DNA of 64,000 nt, taken from Pycnococcus provasolii. Lineage: Eukaryota; Chlorophyta; Pseudoscourfieldiophyceae; Pseudoscourfieldiales. This document shows positions 1 through 10,900 of the stretch, in pieces (within the stretch, counting starts at the first letter, position 1; each line of letters begins with the position of its first letter). The stretch covers positions 310,001 through 374,000 of the forward strand of contig CP150567.1 of the NCBI GenBank assembly GCA_049487715.1. The letters are read 5' to 3'. The position numbers and the translations under genes were made by a program. The notes under the pieces are model-generated. The model did not search any database. It saw only the letters and a list, made by a program, of their open reading frames with translations, and was not told the origin of the DNA.

Positions 1-122
1 GTCACGAATTCTTTTTCCTTCCTGCTGCGGTGAAACACCAACAGACGAAGATTCCCAGCGAGCAGGAGAAAAGAGAAACCCGATGACGCTCAAACTCCAC
101 CTATGCATATAGTTCCACCGCT

Positions 123-967
123 TCAGCCCAACGCCGGGAATGACGAGTCATTAACCTGGATCTGCATTCCAGGTCCACCTCGTCCACGTCCTCGGCCACC
201 ACCACCACCACCACCCCTGCGGTCATCACCTCGCCCGCGACCGCGCCCTCTGCGGTCATCGTCGCGGTCTCGGCGAGCAGGCGCGTAGTCCGTCTCGCTC
301 GCGACGCGGAATGATGCCGCGAGCATCTGCTTCGTCTTCTCCTTCTGCGCCTTCTCCTTCAGCGCCTTCTCCTTGCGTCCAGTCGTCAGCTCAATACCGG
401 TGATCTCCTCCTCGAGATCCGCCTTCGCAACGGCGGCCATACCGCTGAAGTCAGACTTGGCCGGAGCCACCGTCTTCTTCGATCCCATCATGTCCTCAAT
501 CGCCTTCTTCTTCTCCTCTCGCAGCTTCTCGAAGTCCTCGAGCGTCATCTGCTTCTCCTCCTTCTCGCGCTCCTTCCTGTCCTCTTCCATCTTCGCGAGC
601 TCCTCCTCCGTGGGCTCACGGTCCTCCTCCTCAGCCACCTCCGCCGTGCCGTCCGCGTCACGTCCCCAGTTTCCCTTGCCCGCACCCCCACGCTTCACCC
701 TCTCGTCCCTTCCGCTTCCGCTCTGTCGATCGTACTCGCGGCGCGGCGGGCGGTTCGGGCGCTCGCCGAGTGCCATCTCTCCGTTCTCGCCACGACGTCC
801 GCCACGTCCACCTCCACGTCCTCCTCCACGTTCGCCACGCCCACGGTCCTCACGCCCTCCACGCCCGCCTCGCTTGTCTCGTCGGCCAAGGTCATCGTTC
901 ATGGTGTCCCGTCCTCCCCCGTACCCTCCCGGTTTTTGTGCTGTTGTTGTTGTACAATGTTTTTTTT

Positions 968-1001
<34 letters not shown>

Positions 1002-1513
1002 TGTGTGTGTGTGTTTACGTCAGTATATATATATATTTGTTTTCGCGTGTCTTTTTATGAGTGGGTTGTATTTCTTTTCTCTCCAGAAGAGACCATCGCC
1101 ATACACGTGTTGTCTTTTCCCTTCCCTCCCCAACCCACCACCTGCTGATGCCAACTTTGTTTTTGTTTTGGTTTGGTTTGGTTTGGTTTTGGTTTGGTTT
1201 GGTAGAGATGCTTGGAGACAGACACCACCAAACACAAACCAGACAAACCGACGTTTGCACCCACCCTATGCATCCATGGACGAAACTTCAGCGAAAGAAG
1301 AACCGTTCAGATATATATCACCAAGCGTACCTTTTGATGTTGGGTTTCCCTGAGAAGCCTTCGCCCCTTGAGACGCCTTCGGTGCTGAGCCAGCCGCCGC
1401 CTTCGACGAAGACTGGAGACCACGAGGAGCGAGGTTTTCCGAAGAGGCCCAGCACCACCACCTTCAGAGTTATCCTCCGCAAGCATCGCGAACATATTCG
1501 ACATCCCAGACAT
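123..1513 (-). CDS. SERBP1/HABP4-like RNA-binding protein (two exons)
   Basis: Member of the Stm1/SERBP1/HABP4 family, cytoplasmic proteins that bind mRNA and idle ribosomes. Exon 1 runs from ATG at 1513 to 1331 and encodes an N-terminal MSNMFAMLAEDNSE, which resembles the family's N-terminal FDLL-type motif, then an Ala/Ser/Lys linker. Exon 2 runs 940-123 and carries RGG-rich segments, the family core around MTLEDFEKLREEKKKAIEDM, and a C-terminal RGRGRGGPG tract ending NDSSFPALG. The intron (1330-941, GTACGC...ACAG) joins in phase 1. The junction fits only if exon 1 is read in the SSSKAAAGSAPK frame, whereas the start lies in another frame. One base appears to be missing near a GGTGGTGGTGCTGGG stretch around 1435-1460, probably an undercalled G. 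The intron holds GA and GT microsatellites and TTGGT repeats. A telomere-like promoter motif lies about 155 bp upstream of the start. Confidence 0.8.
967..1012. repeat. GA/GT microsatellite in intron
   Basis: A run of GA dinucleotides passes directly into GT dinucleotides, inside the intron of the HABP4-like gene. A second simple-repeat tract of TTTGG units follows at about 1168-1203. Confidence 0.9.
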
Positions 1514-1667
1514 GGCTCCAAAGACGAGCAGGCCAAGGTTTTCTCTCCGACGGCCGACGGGGAGCTCCAATAAAAAGAGAGAAAAAGAGGGGAGCAGAAA
1601 ACAGGGGCCCCTTCCCTTATTCACAACAATAGGCACAAGGTGGCGGCGTCTTTGTGGAGAATAGAAT

Positions 1668-1690
1668 AACCCTAACTGAAACCCTAACCT
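1668..1690. promoter_or_regulatory. Telomere-like promoter motif (two CCCTAA units)
   Basis: Two AACCCTAAC motifs separated by a few bases, 155-177 bp upstream of the likely start codon of the HABP4-like gene. It is one of about ten such motifs in the window that sit before gene starts. Confidence 0.6.
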
Positions 1691-2138
1691 GATTCGGATA
1701 GAAAAGAAAAGCTCTATCAAGGGAAATCTCTCTTTGATGAAATTTGGTCCCCCTGGATCTACGATCATTCGGGGTTTCATTTCACTTTTCACACCTGGCC
1801 CCTGGGTTTCACACTTTCACCTGTTTGGTTCCACCCCCCCCTGGCCCCCTTGTGAGGGAACTTGCGCCCTGATTCCCACCCTAGAGCGGATCCCCTGGGA
1901 AACCCTCTGTTGGTAGAAGCCTCAGGGGTTCTTTTCCGATCAGGAGTTTTTTTGGTTTGTGTGACACTCCCCCTCTACTTCCTTAGACTATTTTTCTGGT
2001 CTCCCGGGGCGTTTTGTTTTGTCTACACGGCTACACGCGCCGCCACAGTTCATCATTCGTCGACTCACTGTCAGACTTCTTCATCATTGACTGAATCATT
2101 CCATTCATGAGTCCCACTTCCACCACGTTTGACAATAA

Positions 2139-2735
2139 TCATGTCTCACCTGACCTCATCTGGCTCATCACGCGCAACAACATGAGCACGCGCAGAGTCA
2201 ACGCCGCGATGCCCATCAACAAAAAAACACGACGCAATTCCACCGCGTCGGCGCCATACAAGAAAGGAAGGTCGTCGGGAATGCCGCGTGCGCCTCGCGT
2301 CAAAGCCATATTCGCGGCGGAACGAAACAATCCAACAGCCACGCACAGCTTCTCGTGCACGGGAGTACGCAACGACTGCCCAGGCATTTGCATCGAGCAG
2401 AACCCTTTTCTAAACGCAATCACCGTCAACAAGAACGTCAACCTGCGCAAAAAGGGACGCGCGGCGATGCAGGCGATCGATCGCATGCTCGCTAGCGAAA
2501 AGTGCGACACGAAACGCGCGAATCTAGCCATGCCGGCGAAGCGTCGCGTTTCCGCTCTGCTGAAAGCCAACGCCAAGCGCAAAGCAATGAGCACGTAGAA
2601 GGATGAAGAAGGAAGTTGCGATGATTGATCGATCGATGTTGTTGCTTGGTGTTTTGTTTTGCGCAAGAGATAGATGGGTTGCATGATTTCAGGAGTTGCT
2701 TTGCCTTGCGCGTGTAATAACAACAATACTGGCAT
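2139..2735 (-). CDS. Hypothetical small membrane protein (strand uncertain)
   Basis: A 198-codon frame with several hydrophobic stretches (FYVLIALRLALAF, RLTFLLTVIAF, RRVFLLMGIAALTLRVLMLL) separated by Arg-rich loops, so a multi-pass membrane protein is the best reading. I do not recognise the family. Near the 3' end there is a good splice donor (GTGAGA, first base about 2144) and an acceptor CAG about 60 bases further on, giving an alternative end VNDEEV. The opposite strand has an open frame from 2107 to 2598 whose third codon positions coincide with those of this frame, so GC3 does not tell the strands apart. The plus-strand product is Lys/Asn/Arg-rich and looks like an antisense shadow. 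The first ~45 codons are AT-rich and may be untranslated. Confidence 0.35.
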   Translation of the reverse strand: MPVLLLLHAQGKATPEIMQPIYLLRKTKHQATTSIDQSSQLPSSSFYVLIALRLALAFSRAETRRFAGMARFARFVSHFSLASMRSIACIAARPFLRRLTFLLTVIAFRKGFCSMQMPGQSLRTPVHEKLCVAVGLFRSAANMALTRGARGIPDDLPFLYGADAVELRRVFLLMGIAALTLRVLMLLRVMSQMRSGET

Positions 2736-2759
2736 CTCTCAACCCATTCTTCAGTTTTA

Positions 2760-3155
2760 GTTCATTGATTAAAAAAAATAAACAAGCGTCTTCTTACTGT
2801 TTTCAATATCACAAAAGTATGTTCTTTTTGTGATTCAATCATCATTTATGTCCAATCTAAAAACAATGTTTCAGAGCGAGCAGTCTTCGTCGTCTGTTGC
2901 CATATCAACAAGCACGGCGTACAGCGCTGCTCAATACCACACACACACACTCTCTCTCTTTTTCTTTTTCTCTTCCTCTTTCCTCTTTCCTCTCTCACTC
3001 TCACTCTCACTTTCTCTCACCACTCATTCTCACACAAATCTCACTCTCAAATCTCACTCACATCCACGACACACACATCCAATACAAACACATACAATAC
3101 TCCTCATATTATTAGATTTCGGCTGCTGTGATCATCCATCCAATCCATCCATCGG
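2760..3155. other. AT-rich intergenic region with CA/CT microsatellites
   Basis: AT-rich stretch followed by CACACA, CTCTCT and TCACTC simple repeats (about 2937-3055). No supported gene. It contains the 3' flank of the proline-rich gene that ends at 3156. Confidence 0.7.
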
Positions 3156-5456
3156 TTAGTTGTTCATTGTGCCACCGCCCGTGGTAACGAGCACAGGCGC
3201 ACTCGGACTAGGAAAGTCGAGCGCACCAGGCTCAAACACGTTCAGCACGTCCGCAGCTTCCGCCTTGTCCTGCCGCATTTGCTTTGCCGTCGTCGGGCCG
3301 TCACCAAGAACGGGTGGGTAGACGGCAGAGTCGCCGTACGGCTTGTCACTCGCTCCCGTTCCATTGCTTGGCATGTCGCCGACGGCAAACGAGCCAAATT
3401 CCGCGTGATCGAAGGGACTTGGCAAACCAGCTGAGAAACCACCCGACGGGTGATCTCCAGCGGCTGCTGGAGGTGCGGCGCTAGGAACAGCCGTCCCACC
3501 GCCGCTGATGTGAGCGGGAATCGTGCTGTGGCTGTTCACGTGGTGATGCGTCTGCGGTGGAGGCGGCAGAGAATTGGGATGTCTCGCAGACGACGCGGGC
3601 TGTGCTGAACGTGGCGGAGGTCGAGGCGGCGGTGGGGCGATCGCTGCACCACCCGTCACCGTGCCTGGTCTGCAAAGCGCGGCGCGTGGTGGAGCGGGCA
3701 GAACGCCGCCAGTACTCGGTCGAGCGTACGACGTACCCCCCGCAGCCGTCCTGACATTCACGCCACCAAGCGGCGGAGGTGGTAGGCGACCGAAGAAGGG
3801 AACAGAGTGCACGACTGGCCGTGCCGACACGCGCGCAGCCTTCACGGGCACATCCGATTTCGTTGGGTCGACCGGGATGAGAACGCTGAGGTCGTCACGC
3901 TTCACCGAACCCTTGCGCTGCAGAGGAGCTGGCCGAGAGCTACGAGGAGGAGGAGGAGGAGGAGGCCCATTTTGACCTGCGGCATGCCGCGCGGAAGGAG
4001 GTGGAGGAGGCGGAGCCGGTGCGTTCGATGGCGGCGGTGGCGGTGGCGGCGCGGCGGCACCGGGCGGCGGCGGAGGAGGTCGAGATCGTGAGCCACCTGG
4101 CGGCGGCGGTGGCGGTGGGGGTTGCGCACCACCTGGCGGCGGCGGCGGCGGCGGCGCAGCATTTTGCTCCATGCCAGGCGGTGGCGGTGGCCGGGAAGGA
4201 CCAGCCGCGCCGTTAGCCTTCTTGCGGCTTCGGCTCGACGACGCCGCGCCAGATCGGTGCGCTGCCGTGCCGTGAGCGTGGCCATTCTGCATGCCGTGGT
4301 GCACGCCGTTTGGCATCAGCCCTGGTATGCCGTGGCTTGGCATCATGCCCGGCATCATGCCCGCCCCAAACGGTGCGCCGGTGGGAGATATCATGCCGCT
4401 CGTGCCAGGCTTCGCAACGTTGCGCCAGCGCGAGCTCGCGCCGGTTGGAGACGTGCGCTCCGCCATGACATCAAAAGCGGTGCACAGTGCCGCGTACGCC
4501 TTGTCCACCGGCTCGGGAAGACCTGGCGGACTCGGCTCGACACCTGCGAGATGCGTGAAGCGGCCGCCAACGACGAGTGGGCGAAATGCCTCAAGAGCAT
4601 AGTTGAGGTTATTCATGAACGGTCCTTCCTCGCTCAGGCTCTGGTACGACGCGCCTTCGTCGTCGCTGCCGTCGCTCCAAAGGTGGGTCAGATCAGCCAT
4701 ATTGTTGCGCCGCCGCTTCTTCGCACGGCCGCCGCCGCCTGCGGCTGCACCGCCGCCGGCACCGCCACCACCGCCCTGCAATACCTGCCAATCTGCGTCG
4801 GTGTACTTTTCCGTCTTGCGCTCGTTTCCAGGCTTGCGCCGGAAGCGGTGAAAGCGTGGCAGCAGCGCCTCCATGCCACGGGTTGCGTACTCGAGCATGC
4901 CACCGCCATTTGGCGCGAGAACCACCAGACCAACTTCCACGCCGAACTCCGTGCTCAGCTCCATCGCGCGCCGACACAGAGATCGGCGCTGCTTGAGGTA
5001 GCCTGGAGGCGCAAAGAGTGCTCCTGGCGGCCCTGGCGGAGCCGGTACAGTACCGCCACCACGTGCGGCACCCCCTCCTACAGCTGCACCTCCAGCTGCA
5101 CCTCTAGACTTCGACTTGGTCGGTGGAGGCGGAGGAGGAGGCCACGCGGCGCCGCTCTGGCCAACGGCCATGTGCCCGTTGCGATGAGAGCTGCTTCGTT
5201 TCTGCGCCTTCTTTGAGCCTGTTTGCGGTGGAGGTGGCGGCAGAGGGTGCGCAGGTATCATCAGCTGATCTGCGGCTGCTGCAATGACGTCCTTCGGGTC
5301 TTCGTCGTCGAGGCCTGCACCATCCTCGGAGCCACTCAGAGTGCCGCCCATCAGCAAGCCGTGCGATGGCATCATAGCAGCTTGGCCGATGTACCCGCCG
5401 CGCCTCGTGCTTTGGTTTTGGCTGGTTAAACGGCCGTTGTTCGTGTTTACGGTCAC
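3156..5456 (-). CDS. Proline-rich protein with SRF/MADS-like core
   Basis: Low-complexity protein of about 760 residues with many poly-proline, poly-glycine and poly-alanine tracts. One ordered segment at residues ~153-200 (window 4857-5003) reads LKQRRSLCRRAMELSTEFG, then a hydrophobic VGLVVLAP strand, then LEYATRGMEALLPRF. This follows the second half of an SRF-type MADS domain (RKxGxxKKAYELS, strand, ATRKLQPxI) position by position. The basic N-terminal half of a MADS domain, which contacts DNA, is replaced by proline-rich sequence. A short conserved-looking segment follows about residue 220 (RRRNNMADLTHLWSDGSDDE). The first codon of the open frame is GTG. The first internal ATG is at 5375, and an acceptor-like CAG just upstream suggests an earlier exon. 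The role is unknown; a transcription cofactor is a guess. Confidence 0.65.
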   Translation of the reverse strand: MTVNTNNGRLTSQNQSTRRGGYIGQAAMMPSHGLLMGGTLSGSEDGAGLDDEDPKDVIAAAADQLMIPAHPLPPPPPQTGSKKAQKRSSSHRNGHMAVGQSGAAWPPPPPPPTKSKSRGAAGGAAVGGGAARGGGTVPAPPGPPGALFAPPGYLKQRRSLCRRAMELSTEFGVEVGLVVLAPNGGGMLEYATRGMEALLPRFHRFRRKPGNERKTEKYTDADWQVLQGGGGGAGGGAAAGGGGRAKKRRRNNMADLTHLWSDGSDDEGASYQSLSEEGPFMNNLNYALEAFRPLVVGGRFTHLAGVEPSPPGLPEPVDKAYAALCTAFDVMAERTSPTGASSRWRNVAKPGTSGMISPTGAPFGAGMMPGMMPSHGIPGLMPNGVHHGMQNGHAHGTAAHRSGAASSSRSRKKANGAAGPSRPPPPPGMEQNAAPPPPPPPGGAQPPPPPPPPGGSRSRPPPPPPGAAAPPPPPPPSNAPAPPPPPPSARHAAGQNGPPPPPPPRSSRPAPLQRKGSVKRDDLSVLIPVDPTKSDVPVKAARVSARPVVHSVPFFGRLPPPPLGGVNVRTAAGGTSYARPSTGGVLPAPPRAALCRPGTVTGGAAIAPPPPRPPPRSAQPASSARHPNSLPPPPQTHHHVNSHSTIPAHISGGGTAVPSAAPPAAAGDHPSGGFSAGLPSPFDHAEFGSFAVGDMPSNGTGASDKPYGDSAVYPPVLGDGPTTAKQMRQDKAEAADVLNVFEPGALDFPSPSAPVLVTTGGGTMNN

Positions 5457-5459
5457 TGC

Positions 5460-7240
5460 CGCACGGCTGTGTTGTGCGTGCGATGGCCTATGAAAACGTA
5501 GCGTTTTCGTTTTTCGTTCGAGTGGTGGGGGAAAAAGTCAACGTCAGTTAGGTACGATTCCCTTTTTGGTCACTCAGTGCGCCAACAAGCCACGTGTACA
5601 GAACGCGTCTGACAGTTTGCTCGCTCGGTATCTCGAAGTGCGAATTCGCCAACTTACCTCTTAGCACTTCCCATGTTCGTGTTAGACCGTCGATCGTCGT
5701 GCAAGCCCTTGCAAGCTGCGTCGGCGTCGGTGTCCCTGCTCCGCTGATCTGATACGGTACAGAATTCAGATGGGCGTCTTAAGCGTTGACGTCGTGGCGC
5801 GTTTTGCTGCCGTCTGCGTCGCCGTTCCTCTTCGCCTCAACTCCAGATCGCGACGTCACGCCGGCCGTGATGGCAGCCCCACCGCGTCGGACCGTACGTG
5901 TGAGGTGAGGATTTGGTAGAGGTGTCGTGAAACCCGTGAAACCTTGAGAAACCGTGAGAAAACGGGTATTTGGGTCGCCACAATTGCGCTATCGCCAAAC
6001 ACGAGCGACTCACTCAGCTTTCAACCTGAGCGTAACCAAACACAACAAGCACAACACACAGAAACACGACACACACTGACACACTGACACACTGACGACG
6101 AATGAATGCTGTGACGCTCCAGAATGAATGAAAAATATAAACAATTTCGAGCAATCACTCCCCCCCCCGGGCCTTAAGGGTCTTCTGTTTCTTTCTAGGA
6201 AGGAAAATGTCGTCTTCGTGTTGTGGGACTTTGTTTTCTTCCTGTTGAACACTTCCCTTCGTCCTTCCTTCAGGTTCTTTCTTTCTGTCGGAACGCAACT
6301 ACCCTACGTCCTACGAGCACTCTCTCCCTTCGTCTCGTCGCGATATACTGTACGGCCGCGGACCCTTGACGCCTTGCCCTAGTCGTCGTCTGTCGTCTCG
6401 TTCGTACAGGGCTCGCTGGTCGCATTTCCACATTTTCTCATTGACTCATTTGTCGTTTTCTCGAAATTCCATCGAGAAATGTGTGAAAAACAATCACGCA
6501 ATGAATTTCCTGAATTTTCTCGTTCCTGGTTCGTTCTGCTTGCCCACATTTATGAATTCTGAGCTCAAGACAAAATTACAACACGTTTCATTCGTTTTAT
6601 GGACATTGGTTTTTATCGCTCTTCATGCTCCTCACTTTTTTCCATGATCGTTTTCGCGTGAATTTTCCGGGAATTTCCAAAAGCTTTGTGCAATCGCATA
6701 CACCTGAAGAGACGGTGCAAAAGAGTCAAAACCCTTGCCCGATTGACGGAGCGATACTCGCGCATTCGCTCTTTCGTGAATCTTGTCGATGTTTTTCACC
6801 TGAAATTCTGAAAAAGAATTTTCTGGAATCTCGAGATGTTCCGACTTTCGTGCGTATGTTTCCCGCTGGTTGGCCAAGCCTGCCATTGCGTTTTGCTCCC
6901 TGGAAGCTCCGAAGCTGGAGCAAGCCGTTTGTTTCAACCGCCTTGAGAAGACGAGCCTGGGAAGAAAAAATGGCATGAAAAAAAAGGGGAATAAACGCAT
7001 CAGACCAGACGTGTTTGCCGCAAGAGAACGAACCTCTTTTCACCGTCCACGTGCATTCGTTCCCCTCTGACCTCTGACCTCTCTGACGAAGACCAGCTGC
7101 AAGAGGGCAAGGAAACCGAGGAAACAAGCCGAGGAAACAAAAGCCGAAGCCCGAAGGATGTCCAAGGTCCATGAAAGTCGTCGGAGGACATGCTTCGCAC
7201 GGGGCATGAACCAAAACATAACATTAAAACCCGCGACGAG
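5460..7240. other. Intergenic region without a recognised gene
   Basis: About 1.8 kb between the divergent proline-rich and RpoT genes. It holds short ACTGACAC repeats near 6068-6097 and an AT-richer part at 6420-6700. Open frames here are short and mutually overlapping, and none resembles a known protein. It probably contains upstream exons or untranslated leader of the proline-rich gene and the RpoT promoter. Confidence 0.55.
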
Positions 7241-7271
7241 TAACCCTAACCCTAACCCTAACCCCTAACCC
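7241..7271. promoter_or_regulatory. Telomere-like CCCTAA array upstream of RpoT
   Basis: Four to five CCCTAA units, the last with an extra C. It lies about 190-220 bp before an ATG at 7463 that could begin a transit-peptide exon of the RNA polymerase gene, the same spacing seen at other genes in the window. Confidence 0.65.
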
Positions 7272-7462
7272 GTAAAATCTCGAACCGAAACAAGACCGAA
7301 AACCCGAAACAACAAACGAAAACGTGGCGTTTGGGGGTTGGAAAGAAACTTGGACTCGCCTCGCCCTCCCCCCCGGGACCCGTCCCCGGAAGCCGACTTT
7401 TCAGGGCCACAGCTTCTATCCATTCTGCTCCGGGATCTGCTCCTCCAAGGGGTCGTCAAACA

Positions 7463-7650
7463 ATGGCGGCGGCTTCCATGCTTTTCTCGGCGGGTCTTCC
7501 CCTCGGTCGCGGTATTCTGTCTCGGCTTGGTTCTGGTTCTGGCTATGGTTCTGCTGCGGGCTGTTGGGTTGGTGTGGCGTCTGTTGTTGGGTTGCGTGCG
7601 TGCTCGTCGTCGTCGTCCAGCTCGAGCTCGAGCTCGAGCGATTGTGGTGG
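7463..7650 (+). CDS. Candidate first exon of RpoT (organellar presequence)
   Basis: The ATG at 7463 opens MAAASMLFSAGLPLGRGILS, rich in Ala/Ser/Arg and hydrophobic residues and lacking acids, like a mitochondrial or plastid targeting peptide. A GT at 7650 and an AG at 7969-7970 would join this exon in phase 1 to the frame of the main RpoT exon and remove an in-frame TGA at 7964. The splice is my inference; no transcript evidence is available. Confidence 0.35.
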
Positions 7651-7981
7651 TACTCCTCCCTGCTGGGCTTGCGGAGGGGGAGGGGGGGGATTTGTTGGCG
7701 CCTGGGGGGTTTGTTGGCCCGGCATCGGCATCTGAAGTGACTTCTTCTAAGTTGCTTTCCGATAGCTCTGTAGGCTGTGTTGAGCGTCCGCACTCTTCTG
7801 TAGCTCGGGTCTGCGGCGTCTCTCAGGACTCGGACTCGTGGCACGCACGGCTCAGCCCGTCTCAACATGTCAGCCACTCTGCATCGCCGGCATCGGTGCA
7901 AGCAGCACGTACCAGCGAGAGTCCCCAGGAGAGTCCTCCTCCCGCTCGCCTGGAAACGACATGTGACAAGCCGTCATCGTC

Positions 7982-10900
7982 ATGTGCAAGTGCAGCGTCA
8001 GAAGCCTCACCAACACCACCAACACCACCACTCAGTCCACTCAGAACGCTTTTAGCGGCGCCCTGCTTCCCACCAACGCTTCAGCATCGGGAGGATTGTG
8101 GGGACACGCCGCGAGCGTCTTCACAAACGATCGACAGCAGCAGCAGCAGCAGCAGCAGCAGCGTTCGTTCGCGTCGCCACCCCTACACGCTGCCGCGGTC
8201 AATTCGTCCATGGACTTGGAAGAAGAACAAGATGCCAACGACTCGACTTTGTTCGCTTCGTCCCTTTCGTATCAGCTTGACGACGAATATGAAGATAAAG
8301 AAATAACATACAAACTCGATCTCGAAGACTTCCGCTTGGGTAACATGCGACGAGAAGAGAATGAGGGGATGCGGCACGAGGATTCACCATACGAGGATCC
8401 ACCTCACGACCACGACATGCAGACGCGTTCTAATTTCGAAAGTTACACCGGAGACGCCTTCACCGATGCTCTCAGCGATACGAGGCAACTTCAGGCTGCG
8501 ACACTCGGCGACGAACAGACGGCACAGGCAGTGCAGAACGCTACCGCAGAGTGGAGAGGGCTCGACGGTAAACGCATCGGTTCAGACTTCGTCGCCACGA
8601 AGTTTGATGAAAAAACCGCCAGTTACATGCCGATTCGTAATCCTGACGAGAGAAATCGTTCCTGGTGCTTCGAGCTGCTGGATGGGCCTGAATTTTCCAG
8701 TCTACCAGAAGAGAGTCAGGATGCCCTTACATCAATGCAGATAAAGTACGAGAACAGCCAGTTGAAGTACGCGTTGGCGAATTTCCAGGAGGAGAAGAGG
8801 GGAGAGATGAACCGAAGGGACTTGCGACAGACCGGAGTAGATATGTTCATGGAGCAGGATGATATCAACATGCCGGTGAGCAGTGTATACGGAACAGCAG
8901 AAGGCAGGCTGTATGTGGATCACATTATGAGCGGTTGGGCGACAGGTCGAGCGAAGACGATAGCTGATGGGTGGATGAAGCACCTGAGGAACGTAATTGA
9001 GGAAGAGCTCCCGATCGATGTGGAGCGTACCCCACGAACCATATCAGGTCATATACGTACCCGACGAAGCATATCAGGCGAGGCGAAAGATCTAAAAGAA
9101 GTACGAATGGCCCTCCTGAAGAACAAAGCTGGCTACGACGTTGTCGCGGCGACGACAGTGCAAGCCTTGATTGCGCAGTTCTGCTCGACACCCCTGCACA
9201 CTCATGCCGATAATCTCGACCCCAACTACGCGCACGTGCCAATGCTCCAATTGACGCTTGGCCTCGGTCGTTCACTTCAGGCACAGGCAAATTATAAGCA
9301 GATGGAGCAGCTTTCGAAGATGAGCAGGAGGTCGACACAGATAGAAGGTGAAACGTCAAGCTTTAATGATGAGGAAAGGCTAAAAAAGACCATCATAGAC
9401 GACACAGAGAAGAAATGTGAGGTGCTCTACACGAGAGAATTAGAAACGCTTGATTCGAGGGCTCGTGAGCTGCTAAAATCCACGTCGTCTTCTGATGGTG
9501 CACGCACATCAAAAGAGGAAACAACGACTGAACTGCTCACGGAAACTTCTGGCGATGCGGTGGATCTTTCCCATCTCGCAGGTGAAAACAACGAGGACAA
9601 GTACGCCAACTTCCCTGCCGTTGTTAGGAAGGAACTGTTGAGTATTGATAGGAGGAAGAATACTGTGGAAAATCTCATGAACAGCAAGCGCAATACAGGC
9701 AGGCAGTATGTGAAGAGCGTTCGCATATTTAAGCAACAGAGTGACGAGAAAAAAGGTGTTGATACGCTTACAGCTGTGGTGGAGTTCCGGAACGCGACCA
9801 TCAGCGAGGATTTCCGGAATGGGCTCTTTCTTGAGCAATACATCGACGAGCAAGGCAAAACCGAACAGTATCCGCCCGGCGCCGTGAGACCGCATCCGAA
9901 GATCAACGTGGGTATGAATGCGGTGGTGGATAACTACCGAGTGGGAAAGATCTTGGAGAAGCAGTACAATGTGACGAAGAAGGTGCTCGGAGCTTCGGCG
10001 GCGGCCACAGCGATGCTGAGTCTATCTACGCAGAGAACAATTCACCAAGCCAAGCACGGAAAAGTGCCATCGACGCCAGTGGTCCCATTTGAAGAAGACA
10101 CTGAGGACGAATCTCTCTGCTACGGCGTGGTTGAGCATCCCATAAATTCTGACCCTTCTCCGGCCACGGATTCGGAGAGTTGGTCCGTTACTACGGTGGT
10201 GAAGATTGGTGCAGCGATGATTAGCCTTATAGTGCGCGCAGTGGAAAGGGACGCAACTTTGAATGGCGCTATTATCAAGATTGACCGTGCGGAAAGGATA
10301 GAAAAAATTGGAGGCAGGTATACAAAAATAAAAACAGGTGTGCTGGGCATGAAGAGAGACGGAGTCCTTGATGAATTGATTTCGAGCCCTCGCGCCTGGC
10401 GCGGTGGTACGAGTGCTGATACCATGCCAACCATTATTCCACCCAAACCTTGGGAAGATCTGAATTCGGGTGCTTTCCAAATGATAAAGAAGTCCGCGAT
10501 TCGTGCAAAGGGCAATTTTCGCGAGGTGGAAGGTATTTTCGATAATGGCACTGCCAAGCAGAAAGAAGATTTTCGTGACACGCTATCGGTGCTGAGCATG
10601 CTTGGCAATATCCCGTGGACAATCAATCGACCCGTGGCGATGGTTGCGCACCACATCTGGACCTCTGACAAGTCAAATAGGCGTGATTACGATACCATCC
10701 GTAATCAGGTTGGTATGCCGAGTCAGAAGTCGATCGTGCCTGAGAGCCTTCAGAAAAATGAGCCCATGCTAAGTGAGCCTTTAGCCCGTGCCACTCCAAC
10801 GGAGACCCATGGGTCATTGGGGCCGCTTACTGTTAAGTTCTCGCACAATGCGTCGCAGATATCGCCAATTCAAAAATTCGAAAGAAAACAGAAGGATCAA

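Noticed and set aside
4122-5216. A 364-codon plus-strand frame
   Set aside because: Antisense of poly-Pro/Gly codons in the proline-rich gene; the product is Arg/Ala low complexity.
7338-8306. A 322-codon plus-strand frame overlapping the RpoT N-terminus
   Set aside because: Different frame from RpoT, Ser/Pro/Arg-rich without a domain; only the frame containing the ATG at 7463 is plausible as an RpoT exon.
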